Source: Candidatus Melainabacteria bacterium
GTDB lineage: Bacteria; Cyanobacteriota; Vampirovibrionia; Obscuribacterales; Obscuribacteraceae
Assembly: GCA_016699165.1 (NCBI GenBank)
Contig: CP064963.1
Coordinates: 124,001 to 188,000, forward strand
Length of the DNA stretch: 64,000 bases
Direction of reading: 5' to 3'
Part shown: piece by piece, positions 18,201 to 25,857 of the stretch
Numbering within the stretch: position 1 is the first letter of the stretch
How the letters are laid out: the number at the start of each line of letters is the position of its first letter
Made by a program: the position numbers and the translations under genes
The notes under the pieces: model-generated
Database searches by the model: none
Told to the model about the DNA's origin: nothing
The model's input: the letters and a program-made list of their open reading frames with translations, nothing else

Positions 18201-20348
18201 TTGACCTGGAGGCCTTTGCATACTTTGTGACACCGGTCGTGGTGCGTTGGGATTTGGATTTAGATTCGGACCCGGGGCGCCTTGTGGTCGTGGTGCATTA
18301 GGATTAGGTCCAGGTCCAGGTCCAGGTCCAGAAGCACCTTGAGGTCTTGGAGCACCCTGAGGTGATTGACCAGGAGGTCTTTGCATATTCTGTGATACCG
18401 GACGTGGTGCATTAGGATTAGGATTAGGATTAGGATTAGGTCCAGGTCCAGAAGCGCCTTGGGGTCTTGGTGCACCCTGATTTTGTCCAGGGGCTTGGAC
18501 TGCGGCACCTTGAGGTCTAGGCATGTTTTGAGAAGCAGTTTTGGCACCAGGGGCGGTTCCACCACCCGGACCAGCAATTGGTCCACCGGGAGGTTTGCTT
18601 TGAACTGGTGCTGGAGCGCCTTCCTTTCGAACCAAGCCGGCTAATTTACCCTGGCTGGCTGTCGGTGGTTGAGATTGTGGAGGTACGGCAGGTCTTGGAC
18701 CTGATACAGCCTGACTAGCTTGATTAGGTCGATTAACCTGACTTTGTTGTCCAGGTTGAGCCGGTTGAGCAGGCCTTTGCATATTGCCTGAAGTTGGAGG
18801 TCTGTTCCCAACTGCACCAGGAGCGGTGCCTGGAGCGCCAGGAGGTCTTTGACCAGGAGCCGGAGCACCCGGTTTTTGCATGTTGCCTGTACTGGGTCTT
18901 GGTGCACCCGAATTTGTTGGAGCGCCAGGAGGTCTTTGACCAGGAGCCGGAGCACCCGGTTTTTGCATGTTGCCTGTACTGGGTCTTGGTGCACCCGAGT
19001 TTGTTGGAGCACTAGGAGGCTTAGCGGGTCCGCCTGCAGGAGGTGCGCCCTGAGGTCGCTGAGCCGGAGCTTGACCTTGAGGAGGAGCCGGTTTCGCTCC
19101 CTGCGCGGCTTGTGGTGAATTGGTACTTGAACCAGATGGAGCGGGTCCGGCTGGTCCAGCCGGAGCGGGTGTCGCCGGTTTGGATTCTGGTTGAGATTCT
19201 TTGTTGGAATCCACTGCTTGCTCTCCTTCTAACTGTGCCAAGTAAACCGCCAAATCGTCCTCTGGACCTTTTGCGAAATTGCCCACCGCTATGGGTGGTG
19301 ATTCACTGGTCAATCGTTCTTGCGGCAAAAAATCTTGTTCTTGGATGGATCGTTCATCCATAAAAATTCTCTTTGTGTGTTCACTTGTGACGAAGCTTGA
19401 GTTTTTGCATGCCGCTTCAAACTCACTCCAAAATTGACGAAGCGAATCCTGTCTTTCTTCAGGTAATTTGCTAAGTGCTTTGGCTATAACATTTTCAAGC
19501 GCTTCTGGATAAACAATGTCTTTGCGAATCTCTCCCATCAAGGGGGCAGGTTCGGTAACTGTTTTATACATCAGTTTCATCAAATCTGGTGCCACAAACG
19601 GTCGGCGACCAGTAAGCATTTCAAAGCAAAGAACAGCCACTGAATAGAGGTCACTACGAAAATCTAATTCGAATCCCTGACACTGCTCGGGACTCATATA
19701 TGCCGGCGAGCCTGCAACTGTTTTGGTCTTACCTGGACGAGCTTTTGAAGCTGCAATCTCAGCAGGTGTTTCGGCAATCCCAAAGTCAAGCACTTTGACA
19801 TAATCGCCCTGACTTTCATTTTCTTCAAGCACGACGTTTTCAGGTTTCATATCACGGTGAATAAGACCTTGATCGTGAGCGTGAATAAGAGCGTCGACCA
19901 CTTGTTTGGTTATGCTCACAACGCGCTTGATTGTAAGTGCGCCTTTTTGTTTGAGCAGAGCAGCTAAAGTGATGCCCTCCAAATAATCCATGACGAGATA
20001 AGGCTGACCGTCATCGGTTATGCCTGATTCCCAAACAGTAATGATGTGTGGATGTCTTAGTTTTTCTGCCGCTTTTAATTCGCGCAGCAATCGCTCTAAC
20101 GAATTGCCATCTACACCAAGATAACTGTGAATAACTTTGACCGCGATATCGCCGCCCATCATCAGGCGCGTCGCTTTGTAGACGATACCGCTTGAGCCCT
20201 TGCCGATGATAGATTCAACAACGTATCGGTTGTTAATGAGCGCGCCAACCAACGGGTCTTTGCCTACAGGTTCAAGTTTGGCCTTATCGTTGGGGCACAA
20301 CTCTTCCTGATCTTCGAAGTACTGATTGCATCTAAGGCAAAGTTTCAT
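15252..20348 (-). CDS. giant membrane Ser/Thr protein kinase with proline-rich linker
   Basis: 1,698 residues. A CxxC...CPND head (residues 4-21) precedes a complete kinase domain (about 25-300) with GKGSSGIVY, AVKVIHS, HRDMKPEN, DFGIAE and GSPAYMSPEQ. A linker of about 1,200 residues follows: first Pro/Gly/Ala/Gln-rich with tandem repeats (about 380-1050), then acidic and low-complexity. One transmembrane helix (about 1558-1578) and a ~115-residue TPR-like outside tail close it. The order head-kinase-TM-TPR equals that of the downstream kinase, so the pair arose by duplication. Substrates unknown. Confidence 0.9.
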   Translation of the reverse strand: MKLCLRCNQYFEDQEELCPNDKAKLEPVGKDPLVGALINNRYVVESIIGKGSSGIVYKATRLMMGGDIAVKVIHSYLGVDGNSLERLLRELKAAEKLRHPHIITVWESGITDDGQPYLVMDYLEGITLAALLKQKGALTIKRVVSITKQVVDALIHAHDQGLIHRDMKPENVVLEENESQGDYVKVLDFGIAETPAEIAASKARPGKTKTVAGSPAYMSPEQCQGFELDFRSDLYSVAVLCFEMLTGRRPFVAPDLMKLMYKTVTEPAPLMGEIRKDIVYPEALENVIAKALSKLPEERQDSLRQFWSEFEAACKNSSFVTSEHTKRIFMDERSIQEQDFLPQERLTSESPPIAVGNFAKGPEDDLAVYLAQLEGEQAVDSNKESQPESKPATPAPAGPAGPAPSGSSTNSPQAAQGAKPAPPQGQAPAQRPQGAPPAGGPAKPPSAPTNSGAPRPSTGNMQKPGAPAPGQRPPGAPTNSGAPRPSTGNMQKPGAPAPGQRPPGAPGTAPGAVGNRPPTSGNMQRPAQPAQPGQQSQVNRPNQASQAVSGPRPAVPPQSQPPTASQGKLAGLVRKEGAPAPVQSKPPGGPIAGPGGGTAPGAKTASQNMPRPQGAAVQAPGQNQGAPRPQGASGPGPNPNPNPNPNAPRPVSQNMQRPPGQSPQGAPRPQGASGPGPGPGPNPNAPRPQGAPGPNLNPNPNAPRPVSQSMQRPPGQAPGAAGAPKPGASATQGSTGSPSSTNVQKPSPAFGPGAVNTRPPQNAGSGAPQPRPNAPAAGQAKPPGTGTGTGTAAGQAANQQKPTGVGIDRKELDGIVAKEETLQEAKARFSNLNWDDELDALKDDHDKPTSPVQSGAWPQGVKVGGQEAAQSPTTSYSNIAAQVLKSDQPVEQAPPISQSQQMQGVPGYPPGMQPDMQQPGMQPGMQPGMQPGMQQMPPGQVPYYPGYQYPPMPGYPPMYPPGYPQMPYDPNMQWQGQVPPYGVPSGTGYPQVPYPGMPDPQIMAQMQAQAQAQAPAPMPQFPTQAPPEVSPVQAVQVEQTASAASNSPPLNPLEVDDDPFTQHVSDFESEAKSPDSLSLPSSPLDKDEDPFASVAKSNDEMDQNAQVQAEQNMAAMLEAKMKEDDPFKNVTPLSDESTEIPTAPISTKPVSPPQEERSAEDMLDALLDARLKEENSPAPDYSSMVQAPSTSSRPLKLDDDDSDLSELGALLKSKLSGSSQEEKKAEPPKSSSALGQLLGALQDDEEEEPAAPGSSKSSLGNALNSAVDDMFTESAMKANPDVQQVGLGDFKGLKAINAAGEANTEIADAVDKWLDNVESGAAKKEGGFGAVAAKLSEIMGDDEEPRPAVQEEPKAFDGMGRGEKKPSHTSDALSRLLAAASMATDTPAPGTKSLDSINAVGGANPGSSASGIPSTPFAPDPYQADQTGQSADKFGQDAINAKIAEMNKRLEQQSQSMSSVNLDNIQHGGSDQGQDSRNVVNRIMEEAYAKQQAMQQAPVSQNAPYADPNANTSGGGFSREELEQINSNKLAYQAQAEAARNKGNLRSRQTSFAINPSYVISGLLVVVIGAVGYFGFTQNWFGGMFGNSGSQTKELTVSERDAKVSQEVDELMKSGQIKQAITTLQDYNDKYEGLTADLESKLDKAYIALAKHHASSGDNSQAAEVLKNVPSSSKHFAEAQKLLKKYKGGKSGRRKSRH
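18411..18440 (+). repeat. (ATTAGG)5 hexanucleotide array inside the giant kinase gene
   Basis: Five exact ATTAGG units, read on the minus strand as alternating Pro-Asn codons. A shorter array of ATTAGG and TCCAGG units near 18298-18330 codes Pro-Asn and Pro-Gly. Such arrays change copy number easily; an in-frame gain or loss would lengthen or shorten the linker by two residues per unit. Confidence 0.85.
18841..19014 (+). repeat. 87-bp tandem repeat, two copies, in the giant kinase linker
   Basis: The unit beginning GGAGGTCTTTGACC at 18841 recurs at 18928, almost base for base (one or two differences at the end). Each copy encodes 29 residues of the Pro/Gly-rich linker, including PRPSTGNMQKPGAP on the minus strand. 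A diverged third start is visible near 19013. The near identity implies a recent duplication. Confidence 0.85.
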
Positions 20349-20378
20349 GCGAGTTTTTAAAAAACCACCTCAAGCGCC

Positions 20379-20397
20379 CTGGAATTCAAAATTCCAG
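20379..20397. other. perfect hairpin in the giant kinase leader
   Basis: CTGGAATT (20379-20386) and AATTCCAG (20390-20397) form an 8-bp perfect inverted repeat with a 3-base spacer, 31 bases upstream of the kinase start. No T-run follows on either strand, so it is not a typical terminator. It could be an operator or an RNA hairpin. Confidence 0.4.
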
Positions 20398-20546
20398 TAA
20401 CTCCATACTTCTTACCCATGAATATCTAAATAAACAATCAATACTTTTATCGGCAGGTTGGCTGTAATGAAAGGATGCCCAGAAGACCTGCGCAGATAGA
20501 TTAAATGGGCGGTCTTGACATTCTTAGCAAATATTAATTTTTTGAT

Positions 20547-21698
20547 TTAATCGAGTTTCGAATACCAATCACCAGGGTGTCGGTTGCAAAGTCCGGCAAG
20601 CTCCAGCATCGTTAATGTGGCTGATAATTCGCCCCCTTCCATTCCGGTTTGCTGAGCCAAAAAATCGAAATGAATAGGCTCTCTGTTCAAAAGATCGTAG
20701 ATTTCTTTCTCGCGACCAAACAACTCGATGATGGTCGGAATTTCAGCAGTGTTCGGATTAGATTTCGAAATCCAATTTAGGTCTTTGAGAATGTCTTTCC
20801 AATCAATCAAAATTTGAGCCTTCGCATCGGCAATCAGTCTATGAGTGCCTCTGCTCATCTCGTTATCTATGCGACCTGGCAGTGCAAAAGTTGCTCTATT
20901 CTGCTCAAAAGCCAAGCGACAAGTGATGTTGGCTCCTGATTCTTCTCCTGCTTCAATTACGATAGTGGCGTGGCTAAGCCCGCTCACAATGCGGTTTCTG
21001 GCTGGAAACATCCATTTTTCGGGAGTCGTGCCTGGATAATATTCAGAAATGACAGCTCCAGAGCCATCCTCAGATAGTTTTTTGTATAAATTTTTATTGG
21101 AGCTTGGATAACAGATGTCTATTCCGCATCCAAGGACGGCGATTGTTTTTGCGTTATTTTCAATTGCTCCCCAATGAGCAAAAGAGTCGACTCCTAGTGC
21201 CATGCCGCTCACAATAGTTGCTCCCAGCAAAGAAAGATTTTTGGAAATTTCCTTGGCGTATTGCTGACCATAAGCCGACGGCTTTCTGGTGCCAACAATC
21301 GACACGCAGTGGGCAAAATCGAGCGGAGTCAATTTGCCCTTCATATATAGGACCAAAGGTGGATCGGCGATGTCACGCAAAAGATACGGATAAAGCGGAT
21401 GACAGTAAGGAAGGGCGGTCACGCCTTTCTGGAACAACTCTGCCATATAAACTTCTGGGTTGACTATTTTTCGTTGCTGCTCAAAAGCACTCAACTGCTC
21501 TTTTGACAGTCCGCGTATTTCGGGTAATTCGCTCGAAGGTAAATTCCATACTTCTTTTAAACTGCCAAATAACTCATAGAGTATCTTGACCCGAGCGATT
21601 CCAAGTCCTGTGCCGGACAGCTTATCGAAGGCGACCCAGTAAGCGGTCTCTTCATCGTCATATGCATCATTTTCGAATTGAGTAAAATAGTCAGTCAT
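20547..21698 (-). CDS. dprA: DNA processing protein DprA/Smf
   Basis: Binds incoming single-stranded DNA and loads RecA during natural transformation. An N-terminal helical part (about 10-80) precedes the Rossmann-like core with SIVGTRKPSAYG, SGMALGVDSFAH, VLGCGIDICYP and FPARNRIVSGLS. A C-terminal winged-helix-like domain (about 310-383) follows. The ATG at 21698 gives 383 residues, with an AGGGG ribosome site before it; the longer frame adds unlike sequence. Divergent from the TPR/PDZ gene. No com genes are in the window. Confidence 0.93.
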   Translation of the reverse strand: MTDYFTQFENDAYDDEETAYWVAFDKLSGTGLGIARVKILYELFGSLKEVWNLPSSELPEIRGLSKEQLSAFEQQRKIVNPEVYMAELFQKGVTALPYCHPLYPYLLRDIADPPLVLYMKGKLTPLDFAHCVSIVGTRKPSAYGQQYAKEISKNLSLLGATIVSGMALGVDSFAHWGAIENNAKTIAVLGCGIDICYPSSNKNLYKKLSEDGSGAVISEYYPGTTPEKWMFPARNRIVSGLSHATIVIEAGEESGANITCRLAFEQNRATFALPGRIDNEMSRGTHRLIADAKAQILIDWKDILKDLNWISKSNPNTAEIPTIIELFGREKEIYDLLNREPIHFDFLAQQTGMEGGELSATLTMLELAGLCNRHPGDWYSKLD

Positions 21699-21809
21699 AA
21701 AATTACCCCTGAACGCTTTAAAATAATACCGGCTTTCATCGGGTTTTTGACGTATGAGAAAATGCATTCAGACAAGCACTTGCCTGTTTGTAGTGATAGC
21801 ATTAAACCT

Positions 21810-23552
21810 ATGGGGTCAATCATTTTGCAAAAATATCTTAGATATTTGAAAATCGCAGCATCTTGCTTGGTTTTCGCCATGCCATCATTTGCTGCAGATC
21901 AAGCATCCATGAGCAAATTAAGCAAGGCGGAGAAAGATTTCTTCTTTCAGACTTATGAAACCCAACCACTCAAAGACCGTGTAGAACGTCTTGAAAAGCG
22001 AGTTTTAGGCTCACCTGGCACTGGCGAGATAGACCAGCGTCTCACTCAAGTGTTGCAAGCAATCGGTGGTTCGCAAGAGCAAGACATGCAATTGGAAAAC
22101 ACCAGTCAGCCTCAAAGTGCTGGTACCGAATCTAATACCATGCTTCCATCTGTTCGCGCTGATGATAATAATGATAATCAGGATAACGCTCTGACTGCAA
22201 GAGATACTGAAATCAGAAATCTTTTAGCCGAAGGTGTCAGTCTCTGGCGCAATAAAAATCTGCAAGAAGCAATTGAAAAATTTGAGCAAGTAATAAGACT
22301 CGATGCAAACAACGCCGAAGCCTACTTTAGTATGGGCGTGGTTAGCGAATCTAAAGGTGATTTGAAAAGAGCGACCGCTTACTATGCGCGCGCACAAGAA
22401 CTCGATCCCAAAAAGAAAGAGTACAAGCAAGCCTCTGCACTTGTCGTTAAAAAGTTAGCGACTGTCGAAGGTCCTGAGCTTGATAAAGAGTCGCAAGAAT
22501 TGCTCGATGATGCAAATGACGCTTTCAAAAACAAAGAATATCTAAGCGCGCTCGATTTATTCAAAAGACTGGAATCCAAAAATCCTAAAGTAGCAGCTTA
22601 TAAGTACAACATAGGAACGCTCTATCTTTTAGTCAAAAATCCTTTTCAGGCACTCGACTACTACAAGCAAGCGCTAAAGCTGAAACCTGATGAAGTCAAA
22701 TATCAAAACGCATATCAGCGTGTTTTGGCGATGAATAAACAAAACGGCAATATAAACGATAACTTGCCTCAGCAAAGACAATCTTCGCCGCCTCCTGCAC
22801 AGAAGCCAATATTGAGCGGATGGAACGGTGGTCCCGGGCAAGTGCAACAGAATCAACAAATGCAGCAACAACAGCCACAACAGCAAATGCAGCAAAACCA
22901 GTTTCAGCCGCAAGGACAACAACAGTTCCAACCAATGGGGCAACAGATGCCACTGCAACAACAGCAACAACAATTTCAACCTCAAGGACAGCAACAACAG
23001 TTTCAGCCGATGGGGCAGCAAATGGCTCAAATGCCACCACAACAACAGCAGCAATTTAATCCTAATTCAATGAATCAAAGCTCGCTCAATCCCCAAAATT
23101 ATCAAAATCAGATAGTACCGGGGATGGTGAATCAAAATCAAAATAAGCCTAACTCAAATTTGGGACCGATGCAGAATCAAAACAGACCAAACTTAGACAA
23201 GAATGGTTTTGTTAAGCCACCACATATGGGGCAACCATACAAAGGACCTGGTCAACAATCTCAAACTCCAATGAGTAAAAAGTCTTCTGCTCCTGGATCT
23301 GGCATCCTCTTTGGAATTGGTATAGAAGCAAAGGCACCCTTTCCTGGTGCTGGACTTGAAGTGGTTGCTATCATGAACGGTTCACGTGCTCAAAAGGCAG
23401 GTATCTTGCCACAAGACAGCATTATGGCAGTCGATGGCATTTCAGTTCAAAGTGTTGATGAAGCCAATAAGATCCTGACTAAAAAGAATGGTGGTCAGCC
23501 AATCACCATCATTTTGAAACGCGGAGATAGAATTGGACAATTGGGAATTTAA
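21810..23552 (+). CDS. secreted TPR / Gln-rich / PDZ protein
   Basis: A signal peptide (about residues 1-28, cleavage after PSFAA) is followed by a coiled stretch and TPR units (about 130-315, e.g. NAEAYFSMGVVSESKGDLKRA). Next comes a Gln/Pro/Met-rich region (about 325-480) with long Gln runs, and a C-terminal PDZ domain (about 495-580; GSRAQKAGILPQDSIMAVDG). No protease domain is present, so it is probably a periplasmic scaffold. ATG 21810 was chosen because it places the signal peptide at the N-terminus; ATG 21762 is an alternative. Confidence 0.75.
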   Translation: MGSIILQKYLRYLKIAASCLVFAMPSFAADQASMSKLSKAEKDFFFQTYETQPLKDRVERLEKRVLGSPGTGEIDQRLTQVLQAIGGSQEQDMQLENTSQPQSAGTESNTMLPSVRADDNNDNQDNALTARDTEIRNLLAEGVSLWRNKNLQEAIEKFEQVIRLDANNAEAYFSMGVVSESKGDLKRATAYYARAQELDPKKKEYKQASALVVKKLATVEGPELDKESQELLDDANDAFKNKEYLSALDLFKRLESKNPKVAAYKYNIGTLYLLVKNPFQALDYYKQALKLKPDEVKYQNAYQRVLAMNKQNGNINDNLPQQRQSSPPPAQKPILSGWNGGPGQVQQNQQMQQQQPQQQMQQNQFQPQGQQQFQPMGQQMPLQQQQQQFQPQGQQQQFQPMGQQMAQMPPQQQQQFNPNSMNQSSLNPQNYQNQIVPGMVNQNQNKPNSNLGPMQNQNRPNLDKNGFVKPPHMGQPYKGPGQQSQTPMSKKSSAPGSGILFGIGIEAKAPFPGAGLEVVAIMNGSRAQKAGILPQDSIMAVDGISVQSVDEANKILTKKNGGQPITIILKRGDRIGQLGI

Positions 23553-23621
23553 ATCCGTTGGATAATTCAAACTTAGACAGTGTTGCTTACCTTTTATCTA
23601 CTAAGAAGATTTATACAAAAG

Positions 23622-23646
23622 TATGATTGATTTTTCCTCAATCATA
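23622..23646. other. 9-bp perfect inverted repeat upstream of the cytochrome operon
   Basis: TATGATTGA (23622-23630) and TCAATCATA (23638-23646) can form a 9-bp stem with a 7-base loop, between the PDZ gene stop and the next gene. No T-run follows on the plus strand. It may end the upstream transcript inefficiently or serve as a regulator site. Confidence 0.4.
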
Positions 23647-23721
23647 GCCTAAAGAACGATGTTTGCCTTTGGCAATTCGTAGAAAATGGTGCAAATAGGT
23701 TTGTACGAGGCGACTTTAAAA

Positions 23722-24306
23722 ATGTTTTTCAAAAGGAGAAATCCTGTACAAGAACGTCTTTTTCGGATGAAACAACAAACTCTAGAACGCGAAAATTCAG
23801 AACACGCAGACTTTCTCAACCAGTTTGAAGATAATCATCGCAACCACATTAAGCAAACTGAGCACCATGGTGCCCAGTACTGGCAATATTATTATTCTGG
23901 AGAGTCACCCATAGCTATTCTTCGAAATCAGCCAGTAATGGAACATAGTTTCGGGACTGTTGAAGAGAATCAGGCAATAAAAGAGCATATGCTGAGTTCT
24001 GCGTTTGTAAATTCAAACTATGGTTTGGATGAAGCTGAGTCGAAGCGAAAATGGCTTGCCGAAATGTATTTGGCAGAATCAGCTTTCAAGCAACAGGATC
24101 AAAAAGAAGCCGCGGTTCATTTGCGAAATGCTTTAGAGAAGACACGAAGCTGGGAACACGTAGATGAGTGCACTTATAAAACATTAGTACTTTATGCTGC
24201 AGCAATGTCAGCACTTGGCAAATTCGACCAGGCACAAGAGTTGCATCAAAGAGCTACTGATGTCTTTACACAAATACAACGAGAAAGAAAACTAATAGTG
24301 AAATGA
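23722..24306 (+). CDS. cytoplasmic TPR-like protein, function unknown
   Basis: 194 residues, no signal peptide, rich in charged helices. The C-terminal half (about 105-185) has two helix pairs resembling TPRs: AESAFKQQDQKEAAVHLRNAL and AAAMSALGKFDQAQELHQRA. GAGG at 23707-23710 supports the ATG at 23722; a start at 23686 is possible. Its stop overlaps the start of the cytochrome c gene as ATGA, so the two are translationally coupled. I do not recognise the family. Confidence 0.65.
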   Translation: MFFKRRNPVQERLFRMKQQTLERENSEHADFLNQFEDNHRNHIKQTEHHGAQYWQYYYSGESPIAILRNQPVMEHSFGTVEENQAIKEHMLSSAFVNSNYGLDEAESKRKWLAEMYLAESAFKQQDQKEAAVHLRNALEKTRSWEHVDECTYKTLVLYAAAMSALGKFDQAQELHQRATDVFTQIQRERKLIVK

Positions 24307-25031
24307 AATTTTTAACGCACCACTACAAAATGTCTAGATATTTAACCGTAGCACTATCTTGCGCAATATTCCTAGCTGGCATTGCAAAAGCGGCAGATAG
24401 CTCTGATTCGTCAGCCTCTAACACTCTGGAAAAGGGCGGCTGCCTGCATTGTCACTCTCTTGATGGAAAAGGTGGTTTAATTGGACCTCCTTTTGACAAT
24501 ATCGCAAAGTTCAGAAGTAAAAATTTTATTGTTAATAGGCTGACAAAGAAAGCACCCGTCCCTAAAAATTATCCCAAAAATTATCCAGATCCAAGGGATT
24601 TGATGAATCATGTCCGAGTCGATAAAGTCACGGCACAGAAGTTAGCTGATTATTTGATAAATCACAAAAGCGCTTCTGAATTATCTGTAAAAGGACATGG
24701 CGGGATCAATAAAGATGAGGTTCCGGCTGGCTTTAGTTTTAAACCTCTTCCAGTGACACAAAGCAGTCGCCAAGGCATGGCTTTGTATAGAGATAAAGGT
24801 TGCGCCGCTTGTCATTCAATAGGACATATAGGCGGCCGTTTTGGACCCGCCCTTGATGGAGTAGGAGCAAAACGCAGCCGCAAGTTCATAGAAAATAGAA
24901 TAAGCTCTGGTGCAATAGTCTCTTATGGCGGAAAAGAGTATCAGCCGTCAGCATATAATATGCCACCATCCACACTGTCACAAAAACAAATTCGTCAACT
25001 TACCGATTTCCTTCTAACCATTCCCAAATGA
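24303..25031 (+). CDS. secreted diheme cytochrome c
   Basis: Periplasmic electron carrier. A signal peptide (about 1-31, cleavage near AKAAD) precedes two class I cytochrome c domains. Each has a heme-binding CxxCH: CLHCH at residues 47-51 and CAACH at 167-171. The second domain has a distal Met in YNMPPS. Sequences after each heme site (GGLIGPPFDNI, GGRFGPALDGV) are alike, suggesting domain duplication. No oxidase or reductase gene is adjacent, so the redox partner is unknown. Confidence 0.9.
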   Translation: MKFLTHHYKMSRYLTVALSCAIFLAGIAKAADSSDSSASNTLEKGGCLHCHSLDGKGGLIGPPFDNIAKFRSKNFIVNRLTKKAPVPKNYPKNYPDPRDLMNHVRVDKVTAQKLADYLINHKSASELSVKGHGGINKDEVPAGFSFKPLPVTQSSRQGMALYRDKGCAACHSIGHIGGRFGPALDGVGAKRSRKFIENRISSGAIVSYGGKEYQPSAYNMPPSTLSQKQIRQLTDFLLTIPK

Positions 25032-25179
25032 TTTTTGATCTCATCATCCTATAGACGGAGGCGAGAGGTTGTCTTAGTTTTGTAGTCTATAACTAACAAA
25101 GCTAATAAGCGGATCGAGAAGGCGAGCATTCATTGACGTAGATGTCCTTGCTCATTTCTATTTAAATTGAGGAGAAATC

Positions 25180-25848
25180 ATGATTTTTGACAATAGAATT
25201 GAAGCTGGAAAACTTTTAGCAAATCGAGTAGACCAATTCCTTAAAATGGAACTGCCAAATGAAAAAAACAATGTTGTCGTGATAGGACTACCGCGAGGCG
25301 GCGTGCAAGTGGCTCTTGAAGTTGCTCGAAAATTAGCTTGTCCACTCGACATTCTAGTGTCAAAAAAGTTGAATTTTCCCGATAAACCCGACCTTGTTGT
25401 CGGTGCGGTGTCTTCAGATGGTGTCATGGTTTTAAATACTGAATTGCCCACCAATCGTGTTTGGAAGCGATATGTTGAAAACCAAAAGAAGGAACTTTCA
25501 AAACAGACCAGAGAGGCTGAAAGCTGCATTTATAAATTTGCAAATCGCAAGCCCAGCTCGCTAGAAAATAAAATAGTGATAGTAGTTGATGATGGTCTTG
25601 ATACAGGAATGACTGCCACCGCAGCTCTTAGAACTGTTCGTCAACGTGGTGCCAAAATGGTTTATTTAGCTGTGCCTATCATGAGTGAAGAAAGCATTGA
25701 CTTTATGAATTTGCATTATGATGGCGTAATAACAGTTTCAGTCTCGGAATATTTAGTCTCAGTAGACAAACACTATGTTGATTTCAGCAAAACAACTGAA
25801 GACGCAGTGTTAGACGCAATGCGTGAGAGTCTAAGTTTTGTAGCTTAA
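25180..25848 (+). CDS. phosphoribosyltransferase family protein
   Basis: Type I PRTase fold, 222 residues. The PRPP-binding signature is IVVVDDGLDTGMTATAAL near residue 130. An N-terminal VIGLPRGGVQVALEVA segment is typical of the stand-alone PRTase family often found beside stress and hydrolase genes. The natural base substrate is unknown. A strong GAGGAG site lies before the ATG. It sits alone between the cytochrome operon and the convergent acyl-ligase fusion. Confidence 0.85.
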   Translation: MIFDNRIEAGKLLANRVDQFLKMELPNEKNNVVVIGLPRGGVQVALEVARKLACPLDILVSKKLNFPDKPDLVVGAVSSDGVMVLNTELPTNRVWKRYVENQKKELSKQTREAESCIYKFANRKPSSLENKIVIVVDDGLDTGMTATAALRTVRQRGAKMVYLAVPIMSEESIDFMNLHYDGVITVSVSEYLVSVDKHYVDFSKTTEDAVLDAMRESLSFVA

Positions 25849-25857
25849 ATGCTTATT

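Noticed and set aside
18411..18440. Telomere-like ATTAGG repeat
   Set aside because: It is inside a coding frame and explained by Pro-Asn codons.
17171..19363. Several plus-strand ORFs across the proline-rich part of the giant kinase
   Set aside because: They are antisense shadows of Pro/Gly-rich codons, are low-complexity and lack ribosome sites; the minus frame has kinase, TM and TPR parts.
22674..23054. Leu-rich minus-strand ORF opposite the Gln-rich region
   Set aside because: Antisense of CAG/CAA runs; no ribosome site and no domain.
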